A stretch of DNA of 42,638 bases, from contig JAKVCT010000013.1 in assembly GCA_022448995.1 (NCBI GenBank), positions 1-42,638 on the forward strand, given 5' to 3'. The position numbers were made by a program, and so were the translations under genes. How positions within the stretch are numbered: position 1 is the stretch's first letter; each line of letters starts with the position of its first letter. Source of the stretch: Saprospiraceae bacterium (GTDB lineage Bacteria; Bacteroidota; Bacteroidia; Chitinophagales; Saprospiraceae). Below, one piece after another: positions 1 through 9,696 of this stretch. The notes beneath the pieces were generated by a model that ran no database searches, was not told the DNA's origin, and was given only the letters and a program-made list of their open reading frames with translations.

Positions 1-91
1 TGAGCCCTTCGGGGTTTACTTCGTAGAGCCCTTCGGGGTTAGTTTCACTGAGCCCTTCGGGGTTTACTTCGTAGAGCCTTTCGGGGTTAAC
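1..91 (+). repeat. Tandem UUCG-hairpin repeat, two 48-bp units
   Basis: A 48-bp unit (1-48) is followed by a near-identical second unit. Each contains two copies of AGCCCTTCGGGGTT (3-16, 27-40, 51-64, 75-88; the last has CCT for CCC). Read on the plus strand each copy can fold into a 5-bp stem (AGCCC/GGGTT, one G-T pair) closed by a UUCG tetraloop. The motif recurs in many gaps of this window. The array probably continues upstream of the window. Confidence 0.8.
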
Positions 92-163
92 TATAAATTA
101 ATTGTGGCTATCTATTTACTTATCTATATCATTATAGAATAGTTCGTTGCTTTTTCAATTTTT

Positions 164-237
164 GCTTCGCAGAGCCCTTTGGGGTTCTATCAAAAAATGA
201 AAAAATATTTTTTAGCTTCGCTGAGCACTATGTGGTT
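164..237 (+). repeat. Degenerate copies of the dispersed hairpin repeat
   Basis: Two diverged copies lie at 173-186 and 224-237, each preceded by the family's GCTTCGCTGAG-like flank. The second has CAC in place of CCC and GTG in place of GGG, a paired change. The rest of the 92-385 gap is AT-rich and I see no clear promoter or RNA gene in it. Confidence 0.6.
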
Positions 238-385
238 CTTACTACTTGATAATCAGGGTTTTGTAAAATTTCATTAATTTCGTGCATCCTTTTGATTATT
301 AATTAGTTACGAAAAACTACGAACTATGGTTTTATAGAAACTTATATAAATTATAGACAGTATTTTAAAACTTGAATCAATTACA

Positions 386-1123
386 ATGCGATATTTGGTA
401 ATTTTATTTTTATGCTGTGCTTTGGGGGCAAGTGCACAAGATGATGAAGATTTTGGTAGTTCTAATGGGGCTAATTTTGAACCAATGCCAGAGGAACAAT
501 CTGGTGGTGTTGGTTGGGGACTAAAAGGGGGCTTGACTATAGCTAACCAACGTTGGAATTTTACCCAAAAAGAACCTTTATTTACTTATCATGGTGCTTT
601 GCATGTGGATGTAATGGGAGGCTGGAAAGGTAGAGAGGGTAAAAAAACCATGCAACGTTATGGTTTTATGGCACAGTTGGGTTATCATCAACGTGGTAGT
701 CGTTATCGAAATTGGTTTGTTGGTAGCCAAAAGTTAAAGGATGTGTTTCATAATATTTCGTTGGGTGCTGGAGGAAAGGGTTGTTTCTTGGTTGGAGGAC
801 AAAATATCTTGTATTATGGCTTTGGTTTACGTTTAGAAGTGACTGCTGCACAGCGTTTAGTATATAGTACACATGCTTCTTTAGTCAACCGTTTTAATTA
901 TGGTTTGTTTCTATTAGGGGGTGTTGAGTTTAATTTGCCTAAGTCTCCTTTAGGACTTATTTTGGAAGTGAATATCAGTCCTGACATTTCTAGACAGGTG
1001 TATATGCCTCCAGGTATCTATATTGGGGATAATTTGGTCACGGGAGATCCATTGTATTCTGTAGAAGAAAAAGTGATTAATTTATCCTTAGAAGTCTCAG
1101 CCGGATTTCGTTTTGGTAACTAA
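386..1123 (+). CDS. Outer-membrane beta-barrel protein (PorT/OMP_b-brl type)
   Basis: A 245-residue exported protein with a signal peptide ending in GASAQ (about residues 1-18). An acidic linker follows, then alternating hydrophobic strands that start at GWGLKGGLTIANQ and end in LEVSAGFRFGN. This Gly-Leu-Lys-Gly-Gly opening and an aromatic, strand-forming C-terminus are typical of the 8-10-stranded Bacteroidota outer-membrane barrels often labelled PorT-family. The specific role (adhesion, transport or structural) cannot be read from sequence. It is 43 nt upstream of the hydroxylase gene on the same strand, so co-transcription is possible. Family is fairly sure, function unknown. Confidence 0.7.
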   Translation: MRYLVILFLCCALGASAQDDEDFGSSNGANFEPMPEEQSGGVGWGLKGGLTIANQRWNFTQKEPLFTYHGALHVDVMGGWKGREGKKTMQRYGFMAQLGYHQRGSRYRNWFVGSQKLKDVFHNISLGAGGKGCFLVGGQNILYYGFGLRLEVTAAQRLVYSTHASLVNRFNYGLFLLGGVEFNLPKSPLGLILEVNISPDISRQVYMPPGIYIGDNLVTGDPLYSVEEKVINLSLEVSAGFRFGN

Positions 1124-1166
1124 CAGTTGTTAGTTAGATTTTATTACAATTAAAATCTAAATTGTT

Positions 1167-2369
1167 ATGATTTATGCTATTCCTGTATTCTTCTTATTGA
1201 TTGGTTTGGAACTTTGGTATGCTAAATCCAAAGGGATGACTTTGTATCGTCTAAATGATGCTTTGGCTAATATTAGCTGTGGGATTGTTTCTCAAGTAAC
1301 TGGAGTGTTTTTTAAAGTAATAGGTATCATTTTGTACTTCTTCTTGTACAATGTAGCTCGTATCTATGACGTTCCTATAAACGTATTCACAATAGTTATT
1401 TTATTTGTAGCTATTGACTTTCTATATTATTGGTTTCATCGCTATTCACACGAGATTAATGCATTCTGGGGGGCACATGTGGTGCATCATCAGAGTGAAG
1501 ATTATAATCTATCTGTAGCTTTGCGTCAATCCTCATTTCAAGGGTTTGTATCCAGTATTTTTTATTTGCCTTTAGCTGTTATTGGTTTTGATCCAGCAAC
1601 CTTTGTTGTGATTAATCTATTTCAGACTTTATATCAATTTTGGATTCATACAGAGGCGATCGATCGCATGCCAGCATGGTTTGCTTACGTTTTTAATACT
1701 CCTTCACATCATCGAGTACATCATGGTCGTAATCCGGAGTATATTGATCGTAACCATGGAGGAACTCTGATCATTTTTGATCGTATGTTTGGTACTTTTG
1801 AACCAGAACGCGAACCTGTAGTATATGGAGTTACTACACCTCTAAATACCTTTAACCCTATTTGGGCAAACTTTGACTATTATAAAACGATAGGTAAGGA
1901 AATGAAACCAATGAAGTTTACGGATAAGCTTCGCTTGTTGGTTGAAAAGCCAGGATGGCGCCCTGCAGAGTTGGGTGGGCCACATCAGGTGCCTGAGGTG
2001 GATAGGACTGCGCAAATTAAATATGATCCTAAGATATCTAATTCAGGAGAACAATATGTGTTTGCACAGTATGTGGTAATGCTCTTGGGGACAGTAGGTT
2101 TCTTGTTAGTAGCAGGAGGAGCACCACAAGCTATAGAGTCTGTTATTTTGGCAACTTTAGTCCTTTTCACTGCAAGCAATCTAGGAGCAATTACAGATAA
2201 GAAATCTTGGGCAATTCCAGTAGAGTTTGCCCGTTTACTGTTGGTTCCTCTAGTGCTTTGGTTGACTATGGGGCACTTAGTTGGTGTGCAAATTATAGTT
2301 GGAATTTTAGCTGTGGTAAGTGTAGTGTCTGTTTGGTGGTTATTTAAAACAAGAACAGTAAGTAAATAA
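1167..2369 (+). CDS. Sterol desaturase / fatty acid hydroxylase family membrane enzyme
   Basis: A 400-residue polytopic membrane protein with the conserved histidine clusters of the di-iron hydroxylase superfamily: HRYSHE (H91, H95), HVVHH (H104, H107, H108), H161, and HHRVHH (H181, H182, H185, H186). These ligate the di-iron centre that oxidises a lipid C-H bond with O2. The hydroxylase core occupies about residues 75-240. Residues 310-395 add further hydrophobic segments, as in alkylglycerol-monooxygenase-like members. The substrate (sterol, carotenoid, fatty acid or ether lipid) cannot be told. It ends 11 nt before a strong palindrome shared with the convergent metG gene. Confidence 0.85.
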   Translation: MIYAIPVFFLLIGLELWYAKSKGMTLYRLNDALANISCGIVSQVTGVFFKVIGIILYFFLYNVARIYDVPINVFTIVILFVAIDFLYYWFHRYSHEINAFWGAHVVHHQSEDYNLSVALRQSSFQGFVSSIFYLPLAVIGFDPATFVVINLFQTLYQFWIHTEAIDRMPAWFAYVFNTPSHHRVHHGRNPEYIDRNHGGTLIIFDRMFGTFEPEREPVVYGVTTPLNTFNPIWANFDYYKTIGKEMKPMKFTDKLRLLVEKPGWRPAELGGPHQVPEVDRTAQIKYDPKISNSGEQYVFAQYVVMLLGTVGFLLVAGGAPQAIESVILATLVLFTASNLGAITDKKSWAIPVEFARLLLVPLVLWLTMGHLVGVQIIVGILAVVSVVSVWWLFKTRTVSK

Positions 2370-2380
2370 GTCAGTGGATC

Positions 2381-2423
2381 ACTAGAGACCTCGCAGGTTT
2401 TAAAAACCTGCGAGGTCTCTAGT
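2381..2423. terminator. Perfect 43-nt palindrome between convergent genes
   Basis: Two perfectly complementary 21-nt arms (2381-2401 and 2403-2423) around a single central A. The arms carry the GC-rich core GACCTCGCAGG and meet in T/A runs. It lies between the stop codons of the hydroxylase gene and metG, so it probably terminates both. I recall very similar AGACCTCGCAGGTTTT-type palindromes scattered through Bacteroidota genomes, so it may also be a member of a mobile palindrome family. Confidence 0.75.
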
Positions 2424-2433
2424 AGTAGACGGT

Positions 2434-4599
2434 TTATCGTACATCCACGCCATCAGCAATGTTCTCTGCAGGAGCAACAAAGACCAACTTTCCTGCTGCA
2501 TCCTCTGTCATCAGAATCATGCCCTCAGAAAGGATACCACGAATCTTCTTAGGCTTCAGGTTACTGACCCAAATTACCTGTTGACCAATAATATCTTCAG
2601 GCTTATAGTGCTCTGCAATGCCCGAAGCTACAGTATGCTTTTTCTTACCGACTTTCAGCCCGATTTTAAGTAATTTTTTAGCCTTTTTCACTGTCTCTGC
2701 AGTTTCGATAGTTGCTATCTTAAGTTTTACCTTTTGGAAATCATCAAACTCAATTGGAGGAACATTTGCTTCAGCAGCCTTTTTAGCTTCAGCTTCTAAG
2801 CGTTTTTTCAATTCAACCAATTCTACTTTCTTCTGTTCGATTAATTCCAGTCTAGATTTATCCTTACGATCCTTAATTTTAGCGAATAAGATCGCTTTTT
2901 CACCAATTTGATGTCCTACAGCTAAAACAGGCTGAGCAGCTTGTACAGCAGCCAATAATTGATTGAAATCACCATCTTGAGTTTCAGGTAAATTCAATAA
3001 ACTTCTCAAGTGTTTCGCAGCAAAAGGAACAAAAGGAGAAAGTACCGTACTCAAGATACCTGCGATTTGTACACCAAGCGCAATAACAGCTGCAATTTCA
3101 GGAGCATCGGGGTTTGTTTTGTACACTTTCCAAGGCGCATTATTTTGTAAAACTGCATTGCCTAGGCGGGAAATATCAATAGCATGTTTAGCCGCAAGCT
3201 TAAACTCATAATTATGAATTGCTTTTTGCAATTGAGCCAACTTTTCGCTTAATACATTCGTACAGAAATCGTGATACGTAGTGGATTCACCCTCAGTATC
3301 ACCAATAATTGACAACTGAGGATTAAAATTAGGAGATTTACCCTCAAAATATTTGTGGCTAAAGGTCAAAACACGATTCACAAAGTTACCCACATTATCC
3401 GCCAATTCACTATCATACAGATCTACAAACTCATCCCATTTGAAATCACCATCCTTATTCTCAGGCATCGTGCGGATGAGGGCATAACGAAGGGCATCCT
3501 CTTTATTAGCGAAAGCTTCAAATTGCTTTAAATATTGATGTTGCTCGATTACCCAACCTTTGGATTTAGAGAATTTACGTCCCTCTAAGTTCAAAAACTG
3601 ATTGGCAGGAACATTTTTAGGTAGGACATAACCTCCATGAGCTTTGAGCATAGCAGGGAAGATGATACAGTGGAAAACAATGTTATCTTTTCCGATGAAA
3701 TGAACTAGCTCCGTGTTCTCACCTTGCCAATATTCTTTCCAATCTTTACCATTATCAGCAGCCCACTGTTTGGTAGCTGAGATATAGCCAATAGGTGCAT
3801 CAAACCACACATAAAGTACCTTACCTTCGCCCTCTTTTACAGGAACTTTGATTCCCCAGTCCAAGTCACGAGTGATAGCACGAGGTTGTAGACCACCATC
3901 TAACCAGGATAAACATTGACCAACTACATGTTTTTTCCAATCTATGGGATCATGTACCTGCTGACTATCAATTTTACCTTTTTGTAACCATGATTTTAAC
4001 CAGTCTGTATGTTGATTAAGTTTGAAATACCAATGTGTAGTTTCTCTTAGGACAGGCGTTTTACCACTTAGAGTAGAACGTGGATCAATTAAATCGGTAG
4101 GTGACAGATCAGAACCACATTTCTCACATTGATCACCATAAGCTTCCTCATGACCACATTTAGGACAAGTTCCTATGATGTAGCGATCTGCTAAAAACTG
4201 GTTGAACTCTTCATCATAATACTGCTTACTTGCTTTCTTCTCAAACTCAAGTCCTTCTTTCTCTAATTTTAAGAAAAATTCTTGTGCAGTTTCATGATGC
4301 AATTGCTCACTTGTTCTGTGATAGATGTCAAAGGAGATACCTAGTTTTTCAAAAGTATCTTTATTAATACTGTGATATTTATCTATAATTTCTTTTGGAC
4401 TTTTACCTTCTTTTTTTGCACGGATTGTAATTGCTGCGCCATGTTCGTCTGAACCACAAACAAAGGCAACGTCTTTGCCTTCTAGGCGCAAAAAACGAGC
4501 ATAGATATCAGCAGGAACATAAACCCCAGCTAAGTGTCCCAGATGTAATGCTCCGTTAGCATAAGGTAAAGCTGCTGTAATTGTGTATTTTTTAGTCAT
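2434..4599 (-). CDS. metG: Methionine--tRNA ligase
   Basis: Charges tRNA-Met with methionine in the cytoplasm; essential. This is the 721-residue long form of the class I enzyme. The Rossmann catalytic core shows the HIGH-type motif HLGH (19-22). The zinc knuckle has two CxxC pairs (C145/C148 and C158/C161). The KMSKS loop reads KFSKSKG. After the anticodon-binding helical domain comes a charged coiled-coil linker (about 600-630). A C-terminal Trbp111/EMAP-II-like tRNA-binding domain (about 620-721) contains DFQKVKLKIATI and SEGMILM. All key motifs are present and the length is normal for Bacteroidota. A good TAnnTTTG promoter lies just upstream on the minus strand, giving a short leader. Confidence 0.97.
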   Translation of the reverse strand: MTKKYTITAALPYANGALHLGHLAGVYVPADIYARFLRLEGKDVAFVCGSDEHGAAITIRAKKEGKSPKEIIDKYHSINKDTFEKLGISFDIYHRTSEQLHHETAQEFFLKLEKEGLEFEKKASKQYYDEEFNQFLADRYIIGTCPKCGHEEAYGDQCEKCGSDLSPTDLIDPRSTLSGKTPVLRETTHWYFKLNQHTDWLKSWLQKGKIDSQQVHDPIDWKKHVVGQCLSWLDGGLQPRAITRDLDWGIKVPVKEGEGKVLYVWFDAPIGYISATKQWAADNGKDWKEYWQGENTELVHFIGKDNIVFHCIIFPAMLKAHGGYVLPKNVPANQFLNLEGRKFSKSKGWVIEQHQYLKQFEAFANKEDALRYALIRTMPENKDGDFKWDEFVDLYDSELADNVGNFVNRVLTFSHKYFEGKSPNFNPQLSIIGDTEGESTTYHDFCTNVLSEKLAQLQKAIHNYEFKLAAKHAIDISRLGNAVLQNNAPWKVYKTNPDAPEIAAVIALGVQIAGILSTVLSPFVPFAAKHLRSLLNLPETQDGDFNQLLAAVQAAQPVLAVGHQIGEKAILFAKIKDRKDKSRLELIEQKKVELVELKKRLEAEAKKAAEANVPPIEFDDFQKVKLKIATIETAETVKKAKKLLKIGLKVGKKKHTVASGIAEHYKPEDIIGQQVIWVSNLKPKKIRGILSEGMILMTEDAAGKLVFVAPAENIADGVDVR

Positions 4600-4625
4600 A
4601 ATATTTCTAGTTTTCCATTGTATTG

Positions 4626-4633
4626 CAAAGATA
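4626..4633 (-). promoter_or_regulatory. Bacteroidota -7 promoter element for metG
   Basis: The minus strand reads TATCTTTG, a full match to TAnnTTTG. It is 27 nt before the metG start codon and predicts a leader of about 20 nt. No clear -33 TTTG is seen. Confidence 0.55.
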
Positions 4634-4771
4634 ATTATTCTATCAGCTTTTCATATAGTCAATAAAAATTAGTATTATTGTTATATTAGGATATTGCTAA
4701 ATGCCTTGGTATTTAACTATATCCCAATCAAAAAAATTCATTAAGAAAACTAAAATTACATCCAATACATT

Positions 4772-5206
4772 ATGGGACTCGGATTCGTATTACCAATATT
4801 AGCTATTTTAGTTGGCGTTTTGTCTTTGTCTAACCTAATCATAGAGAGACGCCCCAATGCAAAAGAGATTATTGAGAAAATTGCTAAGTATCAAGCAGCA
4901 ATTGGTTTGGCAGCAGCCTTGATCAGTTTATTAAGTTTGATGAGCATCAATGTAATCTTAAGAATGTCTTTCTTTGATATGTTATTAACCTTTGTTTGTA
5001 TGGGGGCTTGTTTGGTAGCAGGTTTCATCTTAGGTTTTCCTCTGATTCAGAGTTTTGTACTAACAGATCTAGGAGAAGAAGCAGAAGAAAAAGGAGAAGC
5101 TATCCGTAAAAAACTTTTACCTTACCATGCTTTGGCAGGTTTATTAGCCTTAGGAACAGGAGTTTATGTGTTTATATTTGTAGCTCTAGCAGGTTTCTTT
5201 AAGTAA
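4772..5206 (+). CDS. Small integral membrane protein, unknown function
   Basis: A 144-residue, strongly hydrophobic protein with about four membrane helices (approximate residues 1-22, 44-66, 70-98 and 118-142). They are separated by a basic loop (ERRPNAKEIIEK) and an acidic loop (DLGEEAEEKGE). No catalytic motif is visible and I do not recognise the family. It is 13 nt upstream of the DinB-fold gene and probably in one operon with it. Coding is supported by uninterrupted membrane-helix periodicity and conserved-looking composition. Confidence 0.7.
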   Translation: MGLGFVLPILAILVGVLSLSNLIIERRPNAKEIIEKIAKYQAAIGLAAALISLLSLMSINVILRMSFFDMLLTFVCMGACLVAGFILGFPLIQSFVLTDLGEEAEEKGEAIRKKLLPYHALAGLLALGTGVYVFIFVALAGFFK

Positions 5207-5219
5207 AAATACAGTAAGG

Positions 5220-5825
5220 ATGAAGTTTGAAAGTAGGTCTTTATTGGATGATTTAGAACGTCTGACAGATCGTCTGAGCCAGGTAGCTAAAGATTACTTT
5301 GGAGACCTGAATGAGGAGCAATTAAACTGGAGACCCCAGCTCAATGGTTGGAGTATTGCAGAATGCTTGGAACATTTGAATCGAATTTCAGCAACTTATC
5401 TAGTCAGAACTGAGCAATACATACAAAAATCCATTACTAAGAGAAAACTTTCAAAGAAATATTTTGAGTCAAATTGGTTGACCAATTCTATAATCAACAA
5501 GATAACTTTGGGCGATGATAATCGTCCCAGAACCTATATGCGTGCCCTGAAACAATACGACCCTGCCTATAAGTCAAAAAATGAGGCAAGCAGTTTGCTT
5601 CCGGGCCAAAATGTTTTAGAACAGTTCCTCAGTTCGCAAAAGCAATTATTAGAATTGCTCAAGCTTTCGGAACAAGTCAATCTGAAAGTAAAAATACCTA
5701 CCCATTATTTTTTTAAGCTTCCTTTAGGAGACGTTTTACGCTTTTTGGTGCGGCACACAGAGCGGCACATTGTACAAGCACAGAGAGTACGCAATGAGGA
5801 AGCTTTTCCGAGTAGTTCTGCTTAA
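5220..5825 (+). CDS. DinB-superfamily (DinB_2-like) protein
   Basis: A 201-residue protein with the four-helix DinB/YfiT metal-binding fold. NWRPQLNGWSIAECLEHL is the hallmark of DinB_2 members: an Asn-Trp-x-Pro stretch followed by WS-I-E-LEHL. Probable metal ligands are H52 (LEHLN) and H179/H183 in the C-terminal HTERHIVQAQR, the usual HxxxH arrangement. Family members are metal-dependent enzymes, some being thiol S-transferases (bacillithiol, mycothiol), but most are uncharacterised, so no substrate is assigned. The gene closely follows the small membrane protein and is followed by a terminator hairpin. Confidence 0.8.
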   Translation: MKFESRSLLDDLERLTDRLSQVAKDYFGDLNEEQLNWRPQLNGWSIAECLEHLNRISATYLVRTEQYIQKSITKRKLSKKYFESNWLTNSIINKITLGDDNRPRTYMRALKQYDPAYKSKNEASSLLPGQNVLEQFLSSQKQLLELLKLSEQVNLKVKIPTHYFFKLPLGDVLRFLVRHTERHIVQAQRVRNEEAFPSSSA

Positions 5826-5830
5826 TAAAC

Positions 5831-5865
5831 AAAAGTCTCACTCCAGACTGGAGCAAGACTTTTTC
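5831..5865 (+). terminator. Rho-independent terminator after the DinB gene
   Basis: The arms AAAAGTCT and AGACTTTT, with CTCCAG and CTGGAG inside, form a hairpin with a two-base internal mismatch, followed by a T run (5860-5864). It begins 6 nt after the stop codon. Confidence 0.75.
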
Positions 5866-5887
5866 TATCTTAATTATTACTGAGGTA

Positions 5888-6041
5888 TTGAGCCCCGTAG
5901 GGCTCAATAAAATTAACTTCGTAGAGCTCCAAAAGTGAATCCCGAAGGACTGTCAAGTAAACACCGATTAGCTCAGAGAGCAGCCCCGAAGGGCAGAATA
6001 GTGTCAACTTCGTAGTACCTTAAAAGCGAGTCCCGAAGGAC
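5888..6041 (-). repeat. Cluster of four dispersed hairpin repeats with covarying stems
   Basis: Four copies of the UNCG hairpin family in minus-strand orientation. 5888-5907 has an 8-bp perfect stem (TTGAGCCC/GGGCTCAA) with a TACG loop. 5939-5950 has a GTCC/GGAT stem with TTCG. 5983-5994 is GCCC-TTCG-GGGC. 6030-6041 is GTCC-TTCG-GGAC. The flanks carry the usual ACTTCGTAG sequence. Stem bases change in pairs while the loop stays UNCG. Confidence 0.8.
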
Positions 6042-6085
6042 AGAAAGAAGTCAAAAAACCTCATGTACCATTATATTGATATATC

Positions 6086-9000
6086 TTACATATTTCTACG
6101 ATACTGACCACCCACCTCATAAAGCGCATTGGTAATTTGACCTAAAGAACAGGATTTACTCGCTTCCATAAGTGCTTCAAATAAGTTGCCATTTTGGATA
6201 GCAATCTTTTGTAGATGATTTAGAATCTTAGGTTTATTATCTTCATTGGCCTTTGTCAAATTCACTAGAGTATTGATTTGTGCTTCTTTTTCTTCCTCAG
6301 TTGCACGAATCACTTCCTCAGGAATAATCGTTGGAGAACCTTCTTTTGATAAGAACGTATTCACCCCGATGATTGGAAATTCTCCAGTATGCTTCAAGGT
6401 TTCATAATACAAACTTTCCTCCTGAATCTGTCCACGTTGATACATCGTTTCCATTGCGCCAAGCACACCACCACGTTCTGTAATACGATCAAATTCAGTT
6501 AAAACAGCTTCTTCAACCAATTCCGTTAATTCTTCAGTGATGAAAGAACCCTGCATTGGATTTTCATTCTTAGCTAAACCAAACTCATGATTAATAATCA
6601 TCTGAATTGCCATAGCACGACGTACAGACTCTTCTGTTGGTGTAGTAATCGCCTCATCATAAGCATTGGTATGCAATGAGTTACAATTGTCATAAATTGC
6701 GTATAATGCTTGTAATGTTGTACGAATATCATTGAATGAAATTTCCTGTGCGTGCAAAGAACGCCCAGAAGTTTGAATATGATATTTTAATTTCTGAGAA
6801 CGAGAGTTTGCCGCATATTTTTCACGCATAGCTTTCGCCCAAATTCGACGCGCTACACGACCAATTACTGCGTATTCTGGGTCAACTCCATTAGAGAAGA
6901 AGAAGGATAAGTTTGGTGCAAACTTATTGATATCCATTCCTCTAGATAAATAGTATTCTACAAAAGTAAATCCATTGGCTAGGGTAAATGCCAACTGTGT
7001 AATCGGATTAGCACCTGCCTCTGCAATATGATAACCAGATATAGATACCGAGTAGAAATTACGTACATTCTGATCAATAAAATACTGCTGTACATCTCCC
7101 ATCAATCTCAATGAGAATTCGGTAGAGAAAATACAAGTATTTTGGGCTTGATCTTCTTTCAAAATATCTGCCTGAACTGTCCCACGCGTAGAAGCCAATG
7201 CTTTAGCTTTGATCTCTGCATAAACCTCAGTATCCAAAACTTCATCTCCCGTGATTCCTAACATCATTAGGCCTAAACCATCATTTCCTTTAGGTAGATC
7301 CCCCAAATAAGTAGGACGTACTAAGCCTTTATCATCATACTTCTCTTTCTTTTTGGCTTCCACCAAATGTTCTAAACCATGTTCTTTGATATATAATTCA
7401 CACTGCTGATCAATCGCTGTATTCATGTAGAATGCACAGATAGTAGCTGCTGGACCATTAATGGTCATTGACACAGAAGTCTTCGGATCACATAAGTTAA
7501 ATCCAGAGTATAACTTCTTCGCATCATCCAAACAACAGATACTTACCCCAGAGTTACCAATCTTACCATAGATATCAGGACGATAATCAGGATCTTCTCC
7601 ATATAAGGTTACGGAGTCAAATGCGGTAGAGAGACGTTTCGCTGGCATATCGACAGATACATAGTGGAAACGACGGTTGGTACGTTCTGGATTACCCTCT
7701 CCCGCAAACATACGAGTAGGATCTTCTCCCTTACGTTTGAAAGGGAATACACCCGAAGTGTATGGAAACTCTCCTGGAACGTTTTCTTGGCGTGTCCAAC
7801 GGATAATCTCTCCCCAATCCTTGAACTTAGGCATGGATACACGTGGAATCCGCGTATGTGATAGGGACTTGGTATAGGTTGGAACACGAATTTCGCGATT
7901 ACGAACCTTGTAGATAAATTCGTCTGATGCATAATTTGCTACCTTTTCATCCCAAGTATCTAAGGTGCGCTGATTATGTCCATCAAAATTCAATGCAACA
8001 TCCGAGTAGGTTTGCTCCAACTGCTGGATCAAGCTGGCGTTTTCTTCTTCATTCTGTTTTAGAATGCTAATTGTATTGCGAATGCTGAATAATTTGCGTG
8101 CAACATCAGCTTGTTTGTCTGTATTTACATTGTATGTACGAATAGACTCTGAGATTTCAGATAAATAACGTATGCGTTTAGGCGGAATGATGTAGATTTT
8201 CTCACTCATACCATCTGTTAAAGCAAAACTAGAGTCCAAGTCAGCATTCGTACGTTCTTTGATCGTTTGCATAACAGCTGCATAGAGGTTGTTCATACCT
8301 GGATCATTGAACTGTGATGCAATTGTCCCAAACACAGGCAATTGCTCATCTTTTGCTTCCCACAAATTGTGGTTACGCTTGTATTGTTTGCGTACATCAC
8401 GCAATGCATCTAGTGCACCACGCTTATCAAACTTGTTCAAAGCAATTAAATCAGCAAAATCAAGCATGTCAATCTTTTCCAACTGCGTTGCAGCACCATA
8501 TTCAGGTGTCATTACATACAAAGACAAGTCAGAAAAATCAGTAATTGCAGTGTCCGACTGTCCAATTCCTGATGTTTCTAGAATAATGAAGTCATACTTC
8601 GCCATTTTTAGAATATCAACAGCATCTGCAATATATCTAGAGATAGATAAATTGGATTGACGTGTTGCTAAAGAGCGCATATATACTCGATCATTGGAAA
8701 TAGCATTCATACGAATACGATCTCCTAATAATGCACCACCCGTTTTTCGCTTAGATGGATCCACAGAGATCACTGCCATACGTTTTTTAGGAAAATCTAA
8801 CAAGAAACGACGTACCAACTCGTCCACTAAACTAGATTTACCAGATCCACCTGTTCCTGTAATCCCTAAAACTGGAATTTTTACCGTTTTTGCTTCATCT
8901 CTCAACTTATCCAGCCACTCTTTAGATAGATCTGCTTGGTTTTCAGCTGCTGAAATCAATCGAGCAACTGAATACTTGTCACCTTCTTTGAAACTTGTAA

Positions 9001-9463
9001 GCTCCCCATTGATATTTAAGCCCGTAGGGAAGTCGCATTGTTCCAAAACATTATTAATCATACCCTGCAATCCCATCGCTCGCCCATCATCAGGCGAGTA
9101 GATGCGTGTGATTCCATAAGCATGCAGTTCTTCGATTTCGGTGGGTAGGATTGTTCCACCTCCACCGCCAAAGATTTTGATATGCGAAGCACCACGTTCT
9201 TTCAATAGATCATACATGTATTTGAAGAATTCAACATGCCCACCTTGATAAGAGGTGATCGCGATTCCTTGTACGTCTTCTTGTAGAGCGGTTTCTACAA
9301 TTTCTTGCACAGAACGGTTGTGTCCTAAATGGATAATTTCTGCTCCTGAACGTTGCATAATTCTACGCATGATGTTGATGGCAGCATCATGTCCATCAAA
9401 TAAAGACGCTGCGGTTACTAGGCGGACTTTATGTTGAGGGTGATAAGGTTTAGCTTGTTCCAT
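6086..9463 (-). CDS. icmF: Fused isobutyryl-CoA mutase (IcmF), cobalamin-dependent
   Basis: Interconverts isobutyryl-CoA and n-butyryl-CoA by adenosylcobalamin radical chemistry. This is the 1125-residue fused form. The N-terminal B12-binding domain (about 12-140) has DGHD at 23-26, with H25 the likely cobalt ligand. A MeaI/MeaB-type G-protein chaperone (about 195-420) shows P-loop GTGGSGKS (203-210), ETSGIGQ (296-302) and NKFD (343-346). The C-terminal half is the acyl-CoA mutase barrel. It contains the IcmF-type GVFPFK segment, with Phe where methylmalonyl-CoA mutases have Tyr, and [13 protein letters not shown]. This order (B12, G-protein, mutase) is diagnostic of IcmF. No other acyl-CoA genes flank it. 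All domains look intact. A related activity such as pivalyl-CoA mutase cannot be excluded. Confidence 0.95.
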   Translation of the reverse strand: MEQAKPYHPQHKVRLVTAASLFDGHDAAINIMRRIMQRSGAEIIHLGHNRSVQEIVETALQEDVQGIAITSYQGGHVEFFKYMYDLLKERGASHIKIFGGGGGTILPTEIEELHAYGITRIYSPDDGRAMGLQGMINNVLEQCDFPTGLNINGELTSFKEGDKYSVARLISAAENQADLSKEWLDKLRDEAKTVKIPVLGITGTGGSGKSSLVDELVRRFLLDFPKKRMAVISVDPSKRKTGGALLGDRIRMNAISNDRVYMRSLATRQSNLSISRYIADAVDILKMAKYDFIILETSGIGQSDTAITDFSDLSLYVMTPEYGAATQLEKIDMLDFADLIALNKFDKRGALDALRDVRKQYKRNHNLWEAKDEQLPVFGTIASQFNDPGMNNLYAAVMQTIKERTNADLDSSFALTDGMSEKIYIIPPKRIRYLSEISESIRTYNVNTDKQADVARKLFSIRNTISILKQNEEENASLIQQLEQTYSDVALNFDGHNQRTLDTWDEKVANYASDEFIYKVRNREIRVPTYTKSLSHTRIPRVSMPKFKDWGEIIRWTRQENVPGEFPYTSGVFPFKRKGEDPTRMFAGEGNPERTNRRFHYVSVDMPAKRLSTAFDSVTLYGEDPDYRPDIYGKIGNSGVSICCLDDAKKLYSGFNLCDPKTSVSMTINGPAATICAFYMNTAIDQQCELYIKEHGLEHLVEAKKKEKYDDKGLVRPTYLGDLPKGNDGLGLMMLGITGDEVLDTEVYAEIKAKALASTRGTVQADILKEDQAQNTCIFSTEFSLRLMGDVQQYFIDQNVRNFYSVSISGYHIAEAGANPITQLAFTLANGFTFVEYYLSRGMDINKFAPNLSFFFSNGVDPEYAVIGRVARRIWAKAMREKYAANSRSQKLKYHIQTSGRSLHAQEISFNDIRTTLQALYAIYDNCNSLHTNAYDEAITTPTEESVRRAMAIQMIINHEFGLAKNENPMQGSFITEELTELVEEAVLTEFDRITERGGVLGAMETMYQRGQIQEESLYYETLKHTGEFPIIGVNTFLSKEGSPTIIPEEVIRATEEEKEAQINTLVNLTKANEDNKPKILNHLQKIAIQNGNLFEALMEASKSCSLGQITNALYEVGGQYRRNM

Positions 9464-9643
9464 ATCTAAGTTTATGATTTAATAGTATATACTATGAAGT
9501 AAGTCTTGATTTGAAAAATTTCCGAAAGTTACAACTTTTCGAGCATTTTTGATAAAATGGCTTTGGTTGACAAAAGTTTATAATCATAATCAAGGGAAAA
9601 AGTTTAAATCTAAGATCGAGAAGCATTTCAAAAAGAAATATAC

Positions 9644-9651
9644 TATATTTG
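9644..9651 (+). promoter_or_regulatory. -7 promoter element for the first effector-like operon
   Basis: TATATTTG is a perfect TAnnTTTG match 45 nt before the start codon at 9697, in the AT-rich gap after icmF. No clear -33 element is seen. Confidence 0.55.
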
Positions 9652-9696
9652 TAATGAAATTTTTTATATAATTTTCTTAAAACCAATATAACTATA

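Noticed and set aside
5888-6041. CRISPR array from the spaced similar motifs
   Set aside because: Repeats are variable, short, irregularly spaced and hairpin-forming with covarying stems; no cas genes are present.
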